From contig JAMJFO010000001.1 in the NCBI GenBank assembly GCA_023544645.1, positions 62,001 to 126,000 of the forward strand: a DNA stretch of 64,000 bases, written 5' to 3'. Positions 17,849 to 26,218 of the stretch are shown here, piece by piece. The translations under genes and the position numbers were made by a program. The DNA is from Desulfobulbaceae bacterium (GTDB lineage: Bacteria > Desulfobacterota > Desulfobulbia > Desulfobulbales > Desulfobulbaceae). The notes under the pieces were generated by a model. It had not been told where the DNA came from and ran no database searches. It saw nothing but the letters and a program-made list of their open reading frames with translations. Within the stretch, counting starts at the first letter, position 1. The number at the start of each line of letters is the position of its first letter.

Positions 17849-18535
17849 TTAAGTCCGTTGTCCGAAGATGGCCGTGCCCACTCGCACCAGGGTCGCCCCT
17901 TCTTCAATTGCAACCGGATAATCGGCTGACATGCCCATGGATAAAATCAGCGGGGCCTCATCGGTAAAATATCCTTTTCCGCTGAACTCGTCCGCTATTT
18001 TCTTCAGTGCCCGGAAATAAGGGCGAGATAATTCCGGGTTGTCGGTATACGGTGGTATGGTCATCAGGCCCCGTATCCTGAGATGCGTCAGTTTGCCGAT
18101 TTCCCTGATCAACTGCTCGGCATCCTGCGGCAGGACTCCTGATTTCTGTTTTTCCCGGCCGACATTAACCTGGATCAGGATATCGAGGGTTTGGTCCAGT
18201 CCGGCAGCGTGACGGTTCAGTGACCGCGCAAGTTTGAGCCGGTCTACGGTCTCTATGAGCCGGAAAAGACGGACCGCAATTTTTGTCTTGTTGCTCTGCA
18301 GGTGGCCGATAAAATGCCAGGAGATGGCCGGATCAAGTTGTTCGATTTTGGATTGGGCTTCCTGGACAAAATTTTCGCCGAACAGTTTCTGGCCGCATTG
18401 CCGGGCTTTTTCCACTGTTGCGGCATCCATGCGCTTGGAGACCGCCAGCAGCTGGATGTCGTCGGGATCGCGCCCGCATCTTTCCGCGGCCAGGGCAATG
18501 TTCCTGCGTATCTTTTCGAGGTTCGCGCAGATCAT
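17849..18535 (-). CDS. yggS: YggS-family pyridoxal-phosphate homeostasis protein
   Basis: 228 residues with a single alanine-racemase-like TIM barrel. PLP-binding Lys is in LLAVSKRMD, and FGENFVQEAQSK, WHFIGHLQSNK and LSMGMSADYPVAIEEG are family signatures. It binds PLP and affects B6 and amino-acid balance without a proven enzymatic reaction. Its start codon overlaps the tatD stop by 4 bp (ATGA), indicating translational coupling. Confidence 0.95.
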   Translation of the reverse strand: MICANLEKIRRNIALAAERCGRDPDDIQLLAVSKRMDAATVEKARQCGQKLFGENFVQEAQSKIEQLDPAISWHFIGHLQSNKTKIAVRLFRLIETVDRLKLARSLNRHAAGLDQTLDILIQVNVGREKQKSGVLPQDAEQLIREIGKLTHLRIRGLMTIPPYTDNPELSRPYFRALKKIADEFSGKGYFTDEAPLILSMGMSADYPVAIEEGATLVRVGTAIFGQRT

Positions 18536-19368
18536 CGGCCGGTTTTCCCTGACGGGAGGCAGAAGAGATTTTCCGAGTTGGCTGTAGTCTGCCGGGCAAC
18601 CTCATCCAGGGAGATTCCCCGTAAGTCGGCGATTTTCTGCGCGGTATGGAGAAGGTATTCAGGTTTGTTGATTTTTCCCCTATAGGGGACCGGGGCGAGA
18701 AAGGGGCCGTCGGTTTCCAGGATCATTTTTTCCAGAGGTATTTCCCTTGCCACCTGCTGCATACTTTCGCTTTTATTGAAGGTAACAATGCCCGGGATAG
18801 AAATGTACAGGCCGAGTTCCATCACCCTGGACGCCAGTTCAAGATCGCCGGAAAAGCAATGCATGACGCCGAGCATCGGGTAAGGGGCGTGGGATTTCAG
18901 GATGGCCAGGGTGTCGTCATGGGCGTCCCGGTCATGGATAATGATCGGAAGGTTCAGCTCCTTTGCCATGTCGATCTGGGTCCCGAAGGCAGCGATCTGG
19001 ACAGGGCGCGGCGCATAGTTTCGCGCGAAATCGAGACCGATCTCCCCGTAGCCGATGACCTTGTTTGTTTTCTCTTCGGCAAGCAGATGCAGGCGGCGGT
19101 AGGTTTCCGGGTTGCCGCTTTCAGCATTGTGCGGGTGGATGCCGATGGTGGCCCAGATACCGGGAAAGCGTTTGGCCAGCGCGACTGCTTCACATGAACT
19201 GGGAAGGTCTATGCCCACGGTTATAATCCTGGTTATACCGCTGTCTGCTGCATCGCGGACAACGGTGTCCAGATCATCCTCATACGCCTTCATATCGAGG
19301 TGACAGTGGGTGTCGATGAGGGATGAATTCAGGGCGAGTTGCGGCTTGTCGATCTTTTTCTTTTTCAT
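18532..19368 (-). CDS. tatD: TatD-family metal-dependent deoxyribonuclease
   Basis: 278 residues from the ATG at 19368 (AGGAAACAAC upstream). Metal ligands are visible in DTHCHLDM, GEIGLDF, IIHDRDAHDD, GVMHCFSGD and ILETDGPFLAP. TatD proteins are Mg/Mn-dependent nucleases acting on damaged DNA and in RNA turnover. It is first in an operon with yggS and ugd. Confidence 0.95.
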   Translation of the reverse strand: MKKKKIDKPQLALNSSLIDTHCHLDMKAYEDDLDTVVRDAADSGITRIITVGIDLPSSCEAVALAKRFPGIWATIGIHPHNAESGNPETYRRLHLLAEEKTNKVIGYGEIGLDFARNYAPRPVQIAAFGTQIDMAKELNLPIIIHDRDAHDDTLAILKSHAPYPMLGVMHCFSGDLELASRVMELGLYISIPGIVTFNKSESMQQVAREIPLEKMILETDGPFLAPVPYRGKINKPEYLLHTAQKIADLRGISLDEVARQTTANSENLFCLPSGKTGR

Positions 19369-19455
19369 GTTGTTTCCTGGCAACTCTCATACCAGAATCA
19401 CTGACCGGGCGCAACTGTCAATCCGTTGCTTTTACCGGGGACGGCTGAAAGGCTG

Positions 19456-19484
19456 TTGACAAAGAAAGCGTATTTTTTTACAAC
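19456..19484 (+). promoter_or_regulatory. Putative promoter of the nitroreductase gene
   Basis: TTGACA (19456-19461), 17-bp spacer, TACAAC (19479-19484). It lies 34 bp before the proposed start codon; the -10 is only moderate. Confidence 0.5.
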
Positions 19485-19517
19485 AGGTTAACTTGAGTTA
19501 CTTCAATGCGGTGTGCC

Positions 19518-20042
19518 ATGGAACAGCCTGTACAGAATGCCATACGAAATCGCCGGAGTATTCGTGAATTTACCGGCCAGCCGGTATCTCGCAAGGTTCT
19601 GCATACAATTGTCCAGGCCGGTATCTGGGCTCCTTCGGGATTGAATAACCAACCCTGGCGTTTTATCCTGGTCCGGGACCGGGATGTCCGGGAAAAGCTT
19701 GCCCCGCATACTACCTATTCGCATATTATACTTGGCGCCCCGGCTCTGATCGTTGTTTTGCTGGACAGGGAAGCCATGTATAGTGAGGTCAAGGATCACC
19801 AGGCCGCCGGCGCCTGCATTCAGAATATGCTGCTGGCTGCCGAAGAGCTTGGGCTGGGTGCAGTCTGGCTGGGACAGATCCTGCAGAACAGTGACAAGGT
19901 CAATGCGCTGTTGTCACTTGACGAAACGTTTGAACTGATGGCTGTCCTGGCGCTAGGTTATCCCCTGCACCGCAACCAGAAATCGCAGCGAAAACCCCTC
20001 GCTGACTTTATTCTTCAAGAAATCGGAGGAGATCAGGAATGA
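19518..20042 (+). CDS. Nitroreductase-family FMN oxidoreductase
   Basis: 174 residues from the ATG at 19518, which fits the usual family N-terminus (AIRNRRSIREFTGQPV); an ATG four codons earlier is possible. The FMN pocket segments are WAPSGLNNQPWRFI and AAEELGLGAVWLG. Substrates range from nitroaromatics to quinones and cannot be assigned. The stop codon overlaps the start of the next gene by 4 bp. Confidence 0.92.
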   Translation: MEQPVQNAIRNRRSIREFTGQPVSRKVLHTIVQAGIWAPSGLNNQPWRFILVRDRDVREKLAPHTTYSHIILGAPALIVVLLDREAMYSEVKDHQAAGACIQNMLLAAEELGLGAVWLGQILQNSDKVNALLSLDETFELMAVLALGYPLHRNQKSQRKPLADFILQEIGGDQE

Positions 20043-20521
20043 AAACATTTGGAAAAAAGATGTACATGGCAATGCTTTTCTGGGCTATTGCCCTGCTTCC
20101 GTTGGCCGGCTGTGCGGATAGGATGACATCCTCCGAGGAAATGCCGGACCTGTCTTCGATATCGGCTTTTGCCGGCGACCTGAAAGATATTGAACTTCCG
20201 GTGGAGCTTGAATGGAAGCGCGACAAATCCATGACCATCAAAACAGAGTCCTTTAATGGCGGTATCTGGCATTATGAAGGACGGGTTGAGCCTCTTTCGC
20301 TCAAGGATTACATGGTCAATGCCATGCATAATAACAAGTGGAAGCTGGTTGGCGAATCCACTTCCCAGGATATTTTTCTTGCCTTTGTCAAGCCCAACAA
20401 GACCTGCATGATCGTTATCTCAGACAGCAGGTTCGGCAAGACCAGGCTCACCCTGTATGTAACCATTGACCGTACTGCCGCCGCGGGATTGAATCCCTTC
20501 GGTGAGGCGGTTGGGCGGTAG
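20039..20521 (+). CDS. Putative lipoprotein of unknown function
   Basis: 160 residues. A signal peptide with lipobox LPLAGC places the mature N-terminal Cys at about residue 25, so it is a lipoprotein. The mature part is a small mixed fold (VELEWKRDKSMTIKTESFNG, then NNKWKLVGEST) also seen in other Deltaproteobacteria, but I cannot give it a reliable family name. It is translationally coupled to the nitroreductase (ATGA overlap). Confidence 0.8.
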   Translation: MKTFGKKMYMAMLFWAIALLPLAGCADRMTSSEEMPDLSSISAFAGDLKDIELPVELEWKRDKSMTIKTESFNGGIWHYEGRVEPLSLKDYMVNAMHNNKWKLVGESTSQDIFLAFVKPNKTCMIVISDSRFGKTRLTLYVTIDRTAAAGLNPFGEAVGR

Positions 20522-20532
20522 ACCGCCTGCAG

Positions 20533-20572
20533 ACCAGGGGGGAAACGCTGCTCCCGCCGGTCTCTCCCTGGT
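20533..20572 (+). terminator. Terminator after the lipoprotein gene
   Basis: ACCAGGG (20533-20539) pairs with CCCTGGT (20566-20572) across a GC-rich loop, followed by ATCGATTTTGTT. The U-tract is short. Confidence 0.55.
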
Positions 20573-20642
20573 ATCGATTTTGTTATTATGACTGATCTCT
20601 CCCGGTTGCCGGATATCCGGGTAACCTGACGGTGAAGCAGAT

Positions 20643-21845
20643 ATGACCGGCCTGCAAGGGAAAAAAATATTATTCGGCGTCACCGGGAGTATTGCGGTCT
20701 TCAAGGCCGCAGCCTGGGTTCACGCCCTGGTCAAGGAAGAGGCTCTGGTTACGGTGATCATGACCCGCGCCGCAACCAGGTTTGTTTCCGAGCTCACCTT
20801 TGAGGCCCTGACCGCCAATCCAGTCCATGTCGAAATGTTCGGCCATGCAGTCCGGACCCCCATGGCCCATATATCCCTGGCCAGGGATGCCGACTGCATC
20901 TGCATAGCTCCAGCCACAGCCAACACCATTGCCCGCCTTGCCAACGGCATGGCTGATGACCTGCTTGCCACCTCGGTGCTGGCAGCGTCCGGCAAACCGG
21001 TGATGGTTTTTCCGGCAATGAACTGCAATATGTATATGCATCCGGCGACCCGGGACAACCTGCAACGGTTGAGGGAGTTGGGGTACATTGTTGTTGAACC
21101 CGATGCCGGCGCTCTGGCCTGCGGTGACGAGGGGCCGGGCCGGCTGCCGGAGTGGGACAGGGCAAGGGAGCAGTTGCTGGCCTGTCTCTGCCAACAGGAT
21201 CTGGCCGGTCAGCAGGTTCTTATTACCGCCGGACCCACAAGGGAGGTCCTTGATCCGGCCCGTTTCCTCAGTAATCGTTCTTCCGGAAAAATGGGATTTG
21301 CCTTGGCGAGAACCGCCCGCAGGAGAGGGGCAAAAGTGGTCCTGGTTACCGGTCCGGTTTCACTGGAAGATCCGCCCGGCGTTGAGGTGGTTCACGTAAC
21401 CTCTGCCCGGGAAATGTATGAGGAGGTCATTCAGCGCAGCTCTCAGGCATCAATTATCGTTAAGTCTGCGGCAGTGGCCGACTTCCGCCCGGCACAAGCA
21501 GAACTCCACAAGGTGAAGAAACGCTCGGCGCCCGACTCTCTGGCCCTGGAAGCTAATCCTGATATCCTGGCCGAGCTTGGCAGAAATCGTCACCCCGGCC
21601 AGCTGCTGGTGGGGTTTGCCGCGGAAAGCCGGGATCACCAGGAAGAGGCCGGGCGAAAGCTCAGGGAAAAAAACCTGGACCTGGTGGTGGCCAACGATAT
21701 CAGTGGCGAAAATACCGGGTTTGGGGCGGACACCAATCAGGTGACGCTGGTCGATCATCAAGGGGCGCATCCGCTGCCCCTTCTTTCCAAGGAACAGGCC
21801 GCCGACCGGATATGGGATCATATTGTCACGCTTGTGGCAAAGTAG
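20643..21845 (+). CDS. coaBC: Bifunctional phosphopantothenoylcysteine decarboxylase / phosphopantothenate-cysteine ligase
   Basis: 400 residues. The CoaC half (1-185) has the FMN flavoprotein start KKILFGVTGSIAVFKAA, the catalytic His in VRTPMAHISLA and the PAMNCNMY loop. The CoaB half has ITAGPTREVLDPARFLSNRS, KSAAVADFRP and the KKR segment that acts on CTP. Together they turn 4'-phosphopantothenate into 4'-phosphopantetheine for coenzyme A. It is monocistronic. Confidence 0.97.
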   Translation: MTGLQGKKILFGVTGSIAVFKAAAWVHALVKEEALVTVIMTRAATRFVSELTFEALTANPVHVEMFGHAVRTPMAHISLARDADCICIAPATANTIARLANGMADDLLATSVLAASGKPVMVFPAMNCNMYMHPATRDNLQRLRELGYIVVEPDAGALACGDEGPGRLPEWDRAREQLLACLCQQDLAGQQVLITAGPTREVLDPARFLSNRSSGKMGFALARTARRRGAKVVLVTGPVSLEDPPGVEVVHVTSAREMYEEVIQRSSQASIIVKSAAVADFRPAQAELHKVKKRSAPDSLALEANPDILAELGRNRHPGQLLVGFAAESRDHQEEAGRKLREKNLDLVVANDISGENTGFGADTNQVTLVDHQGAHPLPLLSKEQAADRIWDHIVTLVAK

Positions 21846-21867
21846 CGACCCTTTCCGCCCCTTTTTT

Positions 21868-23037
21868 TCAGCCGTTCAGCGCATATTCATATATGGCGAT
21901 AATATCATCGCGCGAAGGCCGGCGTGGATTGTTTTCGATCGGAACCGCCACTTTCAAAGCAATATCAGCCATTTCAGGGATTTTATCCCCGGGAACATTG
22001 ATGTCGGCCAGGGTTGCCGGTATATTCAGGTCCATGTTGAGCTGGAACAGGCCGTCCGCAACCATGGCCGCTGCTTCGCGAAGCGGCATGCCGCCGGTGT
22101 CGAATCCGAAAATGGCGGCCAGATGAGCATGTTTTTCGAGGTTGCCGATCAGGTTGTATTCGGTAACGTAGGGAAGGAGAACAGCATTGGCCAGTCCATG
22201 GGCAATACCGAACATTCCGCCCAGGGGGTAGGCCATGGCATGCACGAGGCCGACGCCGGCCATGGCCAGCGACTTGCCGCCCAGTAAGCTTGCCATCAGC
22301 ATATTGGTCCGGGCTTCCAGGTTCCTGCCGTCGGCATAGGCGGCCCTGATATTGCCGGTGATAAGATCAATGGCCTCCAGGGAATACATTTCCGATATGG
22401 GATGGGCCTTGATCGAAGTGTATGCCTCCAGGGCATGGGCCAGGGCATCAAGGCCGGTGCTGGCTGTTACGCCCGGGGGCAGGCTGAGGGTCAGTTCAGG
22501 GTCGAGGATGGCGGCATCCGGATAAAGAGGGTCGCCGTTCATCCCGCCCTTGGAGCCGGTTTCCTCGTTGATGAACACCGCGGTAAAGGTTACTTCGGCG
22601 CCGGTTCCTGCCGAGGTAGGCACCATGATTTTGGGTACGCCGGGTTTCCCTATTTTGCCCAGTCCCAGATAATCGGCCGCCTTGCCGCCATTGGTCAGGA
22701 GAATGGATGCCGCCTTGGCAATGTCCATGGCAGAACCGCCTCCGGCCCCCACGACGCAGTCGCAGTTGTTCTGTCTGGCGGTTTCAGCGGCAAGGTCCGC
22801 CAGTTTCAGGCCAGGCTCGGGGTCGACCCTGTTGAAGACGGTGCAGCTGATGCCGGCCTTGTCCAGTATTCCGGTAATCAGTGAATCTATCCCCGCTTTC
22901 TCCAGTCCCGGATCGATAACCACCAGGGGGATGGTGCCGTTGAAACTGCTGATGATTCGGGGAAGGGAATTGATCATCCCCTGGCCGAAATGGATCTGAG
23001 TGGGCTGGGTAATTGTGAAGGAATGTGGTATTGTCAT
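21868..23037 (-). CDS. Iron-containing alcohol dehydrogenase
   Basis: 389 residues of the group III ADH family. NAD-binding residues are in GAGGGSAMDIAKA, and the Fe2+ ligands in GLDALAHALEAY and HAMAYPLGGMFGIAHGLANA. Such enzymes oxidise ethanol, propanediol or longer alcohols, or reduce aldehydes; the substrate is not decidable. It stands alone. A near-palindrome GTAGCC-GG-GGCTAC at 23116-23129 upstream may be its operator. Confidence 0.95.
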   Translation of the reverse strand: MTIPHSFTITQPTQIHFGQGMINSLPRIISSFNGTIPLVVIDPGLEKAGIDSLITGILDKAGISCTVFNRVDPEPGLKLADLAAETARQNNCDCVVGAGGGSAMDIAKAASILLTNGGKAADYLGLGKIGKPGVPKIMVPTSAGTGAEVTFTAVFINEETGSKGGMNGDPLYPDAAILDPELTLSLPPGVTASTGLDALAHALEAYTSIKAHPISEMYSLEAIDLITGNIRAAYADGRNLEARTNMLMASLLGGKSLAMAGVGLVHAMAYPLGGMFGIAHGLANAVLLPYVTEYNLIGNLEKHAHLAAIFGFDTGGMPLREAAAMVADGLFQLNMDLNIPATLADINVPGDKIPEMADIALKVAVPIENNPRRPSRDDIIAIYEYALNG

Positions 23038-23115
23038 GGTAACAGCTCCTGATAAGAATGCCGGTTCCCCGGGTGACCGGTTGCCTGTTTATTGTATCGG
23101 ATGTTGATCCGCTAT

Positions 23116-23129
23116 GTAGCCGGGGCTAC
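23116..23129. promoter_or_regulatory. Palindrome between adh and darP
   Basis: GTAGCCGGGGCTAC, a 6-bp perfect inverted repeat with a 2-bp spacer, extended by near-symmetric CTAT/TATAG flanks. It lies between two divergent genes and is a plausible repressor site. Confidence 0.35.
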
Positions 23130-23180
23130 TATAGCACTCTTTGTCTGCAAAGAAAACGGACAACAGAATAATTTAACAGT

Positions 23181-23768
23181 ATGGGAGTTGCGCCGGCCAT
23201 GAATGTCGAGATGAGCAGATCGGAACAGAAGCGACGGATGAAGCAGCTGGAGAAACTGGTCGCCGAGCTCAGCGGCCTTCCGTCATCCGTTATCAACCAG
23301 CTGCCCTGCGCCGAGGAAGTCCGCACTCTTTTTCATGAGGCTGCAACCATGAAAGGCGGGACACGCAACCGCCATATTAAATACATAACCAAGCTGCTCA
23401 AGGAGGAACCGGTTGAAGAACTGTATACCTTTCTGTCAGAGCGGACCGGGGTGGCCCTGCAGGAGAAAAAAGAGTTCCAGGAGGTTGAGTATCTGCGGGA
23501 GGCTCTCCTCAGTGAGGCCATCGAGCAGTACCGGGAAGCCAGACATAATCATCTGGAGTTTGCAGAGAATTGGCCGAGCAGCGTCGCGGAGGCGATATGC
23601 CGTGAGTATCCGGGAATCGACAGAATCCTGCTGACCAGGCTTGCCTGGATGTATGCCAGAACGAGGAACCGCAAGCACAGTCGGGAGTTGTTCCGGCTCA
23701 TCCGTGCCGCCCATGAGCAGGCCCTTTTTCACGCGAAAAACAATAACGACAGCAAAAACGGGAAATGA
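23181..23768 (+). CDS. darP: DarP/YjgA-family ribosome-associated protein (DUF615)
   Basis: 195 residues, highly charged and helical. SRSEQKRRMKQLEKLVAELS followed by LPSSVINQLPC and the TRNRHIKYITKLLKEE segment match the YjgA/DarP pattern. In E. coli DarP binds pre-50S particles and supports late assembly of the peptidyl transferase centre. An ATG at 23199 with GGGAG upstream is an alternative start. The next gene begins one base after the stop. Confidence 0.8.
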   Translation: MGVAPAMNVEMSRSEQKRRMKQLEKLVAELSGLPSSVINQLPCAEEVRTLFHEAATMKGGTRNRHIKYITKLLKEEPVEELYTFLSERTGVALQEKKEFQEVEYLREALLSEAIEQYREARHNHLEFAENWPSSVAEAICREYPGIDRILLTRLAWMYARTRNRKHSRELFRLIRAAHEQALFHAKNNNDSKNGK

Positions 23769-23769
23769 A

Positions 23770-24219
23770 ATGGAATATCAGGCAGGGCAGGCAGGCAGGG
23801 TTTTTTATGTTCGTTTTGATGATGGCGAAGATCTGCACCAGGGAATACGTGAACTGGTTGCCAGGGAGAAGGTTCAATGCGGCTGGTTTCAGATTTTCGG
23901 CGGTTTGCGCCGGGCCGGGGTCGTCACCGGACCCCGGGAGCCGGTTATGCCGCCGGACCCGGTCTGGAGGGATGTCCGGGATACGAGGGAGGTCATCGGA
24001 ACCGGAAGTGTCCTCTGGGATGATGACAAGCCCCTCATTCACCTCCACGCGGCAATGGGACATCATGGGGAGACATTGACCGGCTGCGTGCGCAAAGACA
24101 CCAGGGTTTACCTGGTTATAGAAATGATCCTGCTGGAGGTGACGGACATTGATGTGACCCGTCCCTGGTTCGAGCAGGGAGGATTTAACCGGCCTGCGTT
24201 CACTGGGGGACAGAGGTAG
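23770..24219 (+). CDS. PPC/DUF296 domain protein
   Basis: 149 residues. The PCC/PPC fold is indicated by the DGEDLHQGIRELVAREKV start, the glycine-rich ECGW-like CGWFQIFGGLR and the metal-site PLIHLHAAMGHHGETLTGC. Plant homologues are AT-hook DNA-binding proteins, while bacterial ones are trimers of unknown function. It is co-transcribed with darP. Confidence 0.88.
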   Translation: MEYQAGQAGRVFYVRFDDGEDLHQGIRELVAREKVQCGWFQIFGGLRRAGVVTGPREPVMPPDPVWRDVRDTREVIGTGSVLWDDDKPLIHLHAAMGHHGETLTGCVRKDTRVYLVIEMILLEVTDIDVTRPWFEQGGFNRPAFTGGQR

Positions 24220-24255
24220 GAACGAGGCCGGTTTGGGCAGATATTGTGCGGCCGG

Positions 24256-26160
24256 TTATTTTGCCGGGTCCACCTTGAGGATTTTGTCGCCGGGCTGCAT
24301 TGCCTGGCCTGTTTTCGCTGAAATGGAGGCAACGGTGCCTGCCACCTCACTGACCACCGGTGTCTGCATTTTCATGGCCTCCAGGATGGCAACCCGATCG
24401 CCTTTTGCAATTTCCTGCCCTTCCTTGACGGTGATTTCGCAGACATTGCCCTTGAACGGTGCGCGAATATCACCGGATATGGCCAGTTCGGCAATTTCTT
24501 CCTTGGAAAGGGCCTGGACTGCCGCCGCACCGGCCGGCAGCTCCGGCTCAAAAAGAAAGATCCGTTGATGGTGATCGACATTGAGGTAGAGATTGGCCTC
24601 GCCTGATTTATCCCTCTGCGAGGGACCGACTTCGATCATGTGTTCCTTGCCGCTATGATCCCTGAAAACAAGGGTCTCGCCGAGGGCAAAACCGCCTTCC
24701 CGCAGAAAGATCGCCGGAGGAAGGACATAGGAACGGCCGAATTTTTCTTCAAACTTGAAGAATTCCACCGCGTCGTTGGGGTGCTGCAGGTAGGTTACCA
24801 GCTGCTGGTCCGTCGGTTCCTGGCCAAGCCGTTCGGTGAGAGTGGCGCGTTCCTGCTCGATATCCATGTCGTCGATATCCTCAATGCCGCCTTCTTTTTC
24901 CAGGATCTCCTTCCAGTTGTCGCCGAAGACCTTTTCATAGATCCAGTCAGCCGGCTGATAGAAGGGAAAGGGGCCGTACTTGCCCAGCAGCAGGTTTTTC
25001 AGGTCACCTGACGGGTTGCCGTAGCGTTCTCCGTCAACCACGTTGCTGACCGCCGTGGTCCACAGAATCTGGGAGCCGGGGGTAACGCTCCACCAGTTGC
25101 CCAGTTCTATCTGCACCGTGGGCAGCTCCTTGTGGAGGATATCCGGCATCTGTTTAAGAAAGCCGCCCTTGTCGGCCTGCTCCAGGCTGCTGCCCATGGC
25201 GCCGCCCGGCAGTTTATGGATCTGGACGGTGGGCAGGAAACCCTTGATCTGTGATTCGAACTGGCCGTAGTGGATACGCTCGTCCCGGATAACGTCCGAG
25301 GTCCTGATGACCGCCTCTTCATCAATGGCGATGGCTGTTTTGTCGTACTCTTTGAGTGTCTGGATCACGGTCAGGATCGGCGGCGGACCATAAAAACCCG
25401 TAAAGGCGTGGTCGGAAGCATCGACTATGGCGGCTCCGTTCAGAACAGCTTCGGTGATCCGGCTGATATCGTTGCCGTCGGTGTTGTGGCCGTGATAATG
25501 GATGATGAGATCAGGGTACGCCTGCTTGATGGCATTGACCAGCTCCCCGATTCGTTTTGGTGTGCCCAGCCCGCCGTGGTTTTTGATGCAGAGGATTATA
25601 TCTTCGCCGGTTACATCGAGTATTTCCTGTACCTTGGACACATAAAACTCATCGGTATGTTCGGGGCCGGTGGAAAAACAGATGCACGGTTCATTGATTT
25701 TTCCGGCTTTGGCGACCTCCTCGAAGACCGCGGTCATATTGGGAATGTGGTTCATGAAGTCAAAGGTTCGCCATACGTCGACATACTTGGCAAACTCGCG
25801 GACCGCAAAACGGATGACATTCTGGGGATAGGGACGATAGCCGAACAGGTTTACCCCCCGGCACAGGGTCTGAAACATGGTGTTCGGCATTTTTTCCCGC
25901 AGCAGTTCCAGCTTGAGAAAGGGGTCAACCTGTTTGCGGAGGATGTCAACATGCACCGAGGCGCCGCCGGTGATCTCCAGGGAAAAATACCCGGCGTCCT
26001 CTCTGGCCGGCGCGGCCAGAAGATCGGTGTGGAGGAGGATCCGATTCTTGTAGTCGGACTGGGACATGTCCCGGGCCGTATTGGTAATGTAATATCCGTC
26101 AGCCTGGCGCAGCGTACTGAGCACCTCGGCAGTGTTCATGGCTGTCGTAATCTTGGTCAT
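24256..26160 (-). CDS. pycB: Pyruvate carboxylase subunit B (carboxyltransferase plus biotin carrier)
   Basis: 634 residues. Residues about 20-300 form the TIM-barrel carboxyltransferase domain (TARDMSQSDYKNR, HYHGHNTDGNDI), then the conserved PYC_OADA domain, and about 565-634 the biotinyl domain with EAMKMQTP. The absence of partner sodium-pump subunits nearby and the pairing with pycA favour two-subunit pyruvate carboxylase over oxaloacetate decarboxylase. It provides oxaloacetate for anaplerosis. It lies 58 bp after pycA. Confidence 0.93.
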   Translation of the reverse strand: MTKITTAMNTAEVLSTLRQADGYYITNTARDMSQSDYKNRILLHTDLLAAPAREDAGYFSLEITGGASVHVDILRKQVDPFLKLELLREKMPNTMFQTLCRGVNLFGYRPYPQNVIRFAVREFAKYVDVWRTFDFMNHIPNMTAVFEEVAKAGKINEPCICFSTGPEHTDEFYVSKVQEILDVTGEDIILCIKNHGGLGTPKRIGELVNAIKQAYPDLIIHYHGHNTDGNDISRITEAVLNGAAIVDASDHAFTGFYGPPPILTVIQTLKEYDKTAIAIDEEAVIRTSDVIRDERIHYGQFESQIKGFLPTVQIHKLPGGAMGSSLEQADKGGFLKQMPDILHKELPTVQIELGNWWSVTPGSQILWTTAVSNVVDGERYGNPSGDLKNLLLGKYGPFPFYQPADWIYEKVFGDNWKEILEKEGGIEDIDDMDIEQERATLTERLGQEPTDQQLVTYLQHPNDAVEFFKFEEKFGRSYVLPPAIFLREGGFALGETLVFRDHSGKEHMIEVGPSQRDKSGEANLYLNVDHHQRIFLFEPELPAGAAAVQALSKEEIAELAISGDIRAPFKGNVCEITVKEGQEIAKGDRVAILEAMKMQTPVVSEVAGTVASISAKTGQAMQPGDKILKVDPAK

Positions 26161-26218
26161 TGTATTATATCCTCAATATGTTCAGAAACTGGTTAGAACG
26201 CAATTTTCAGGGAAATAT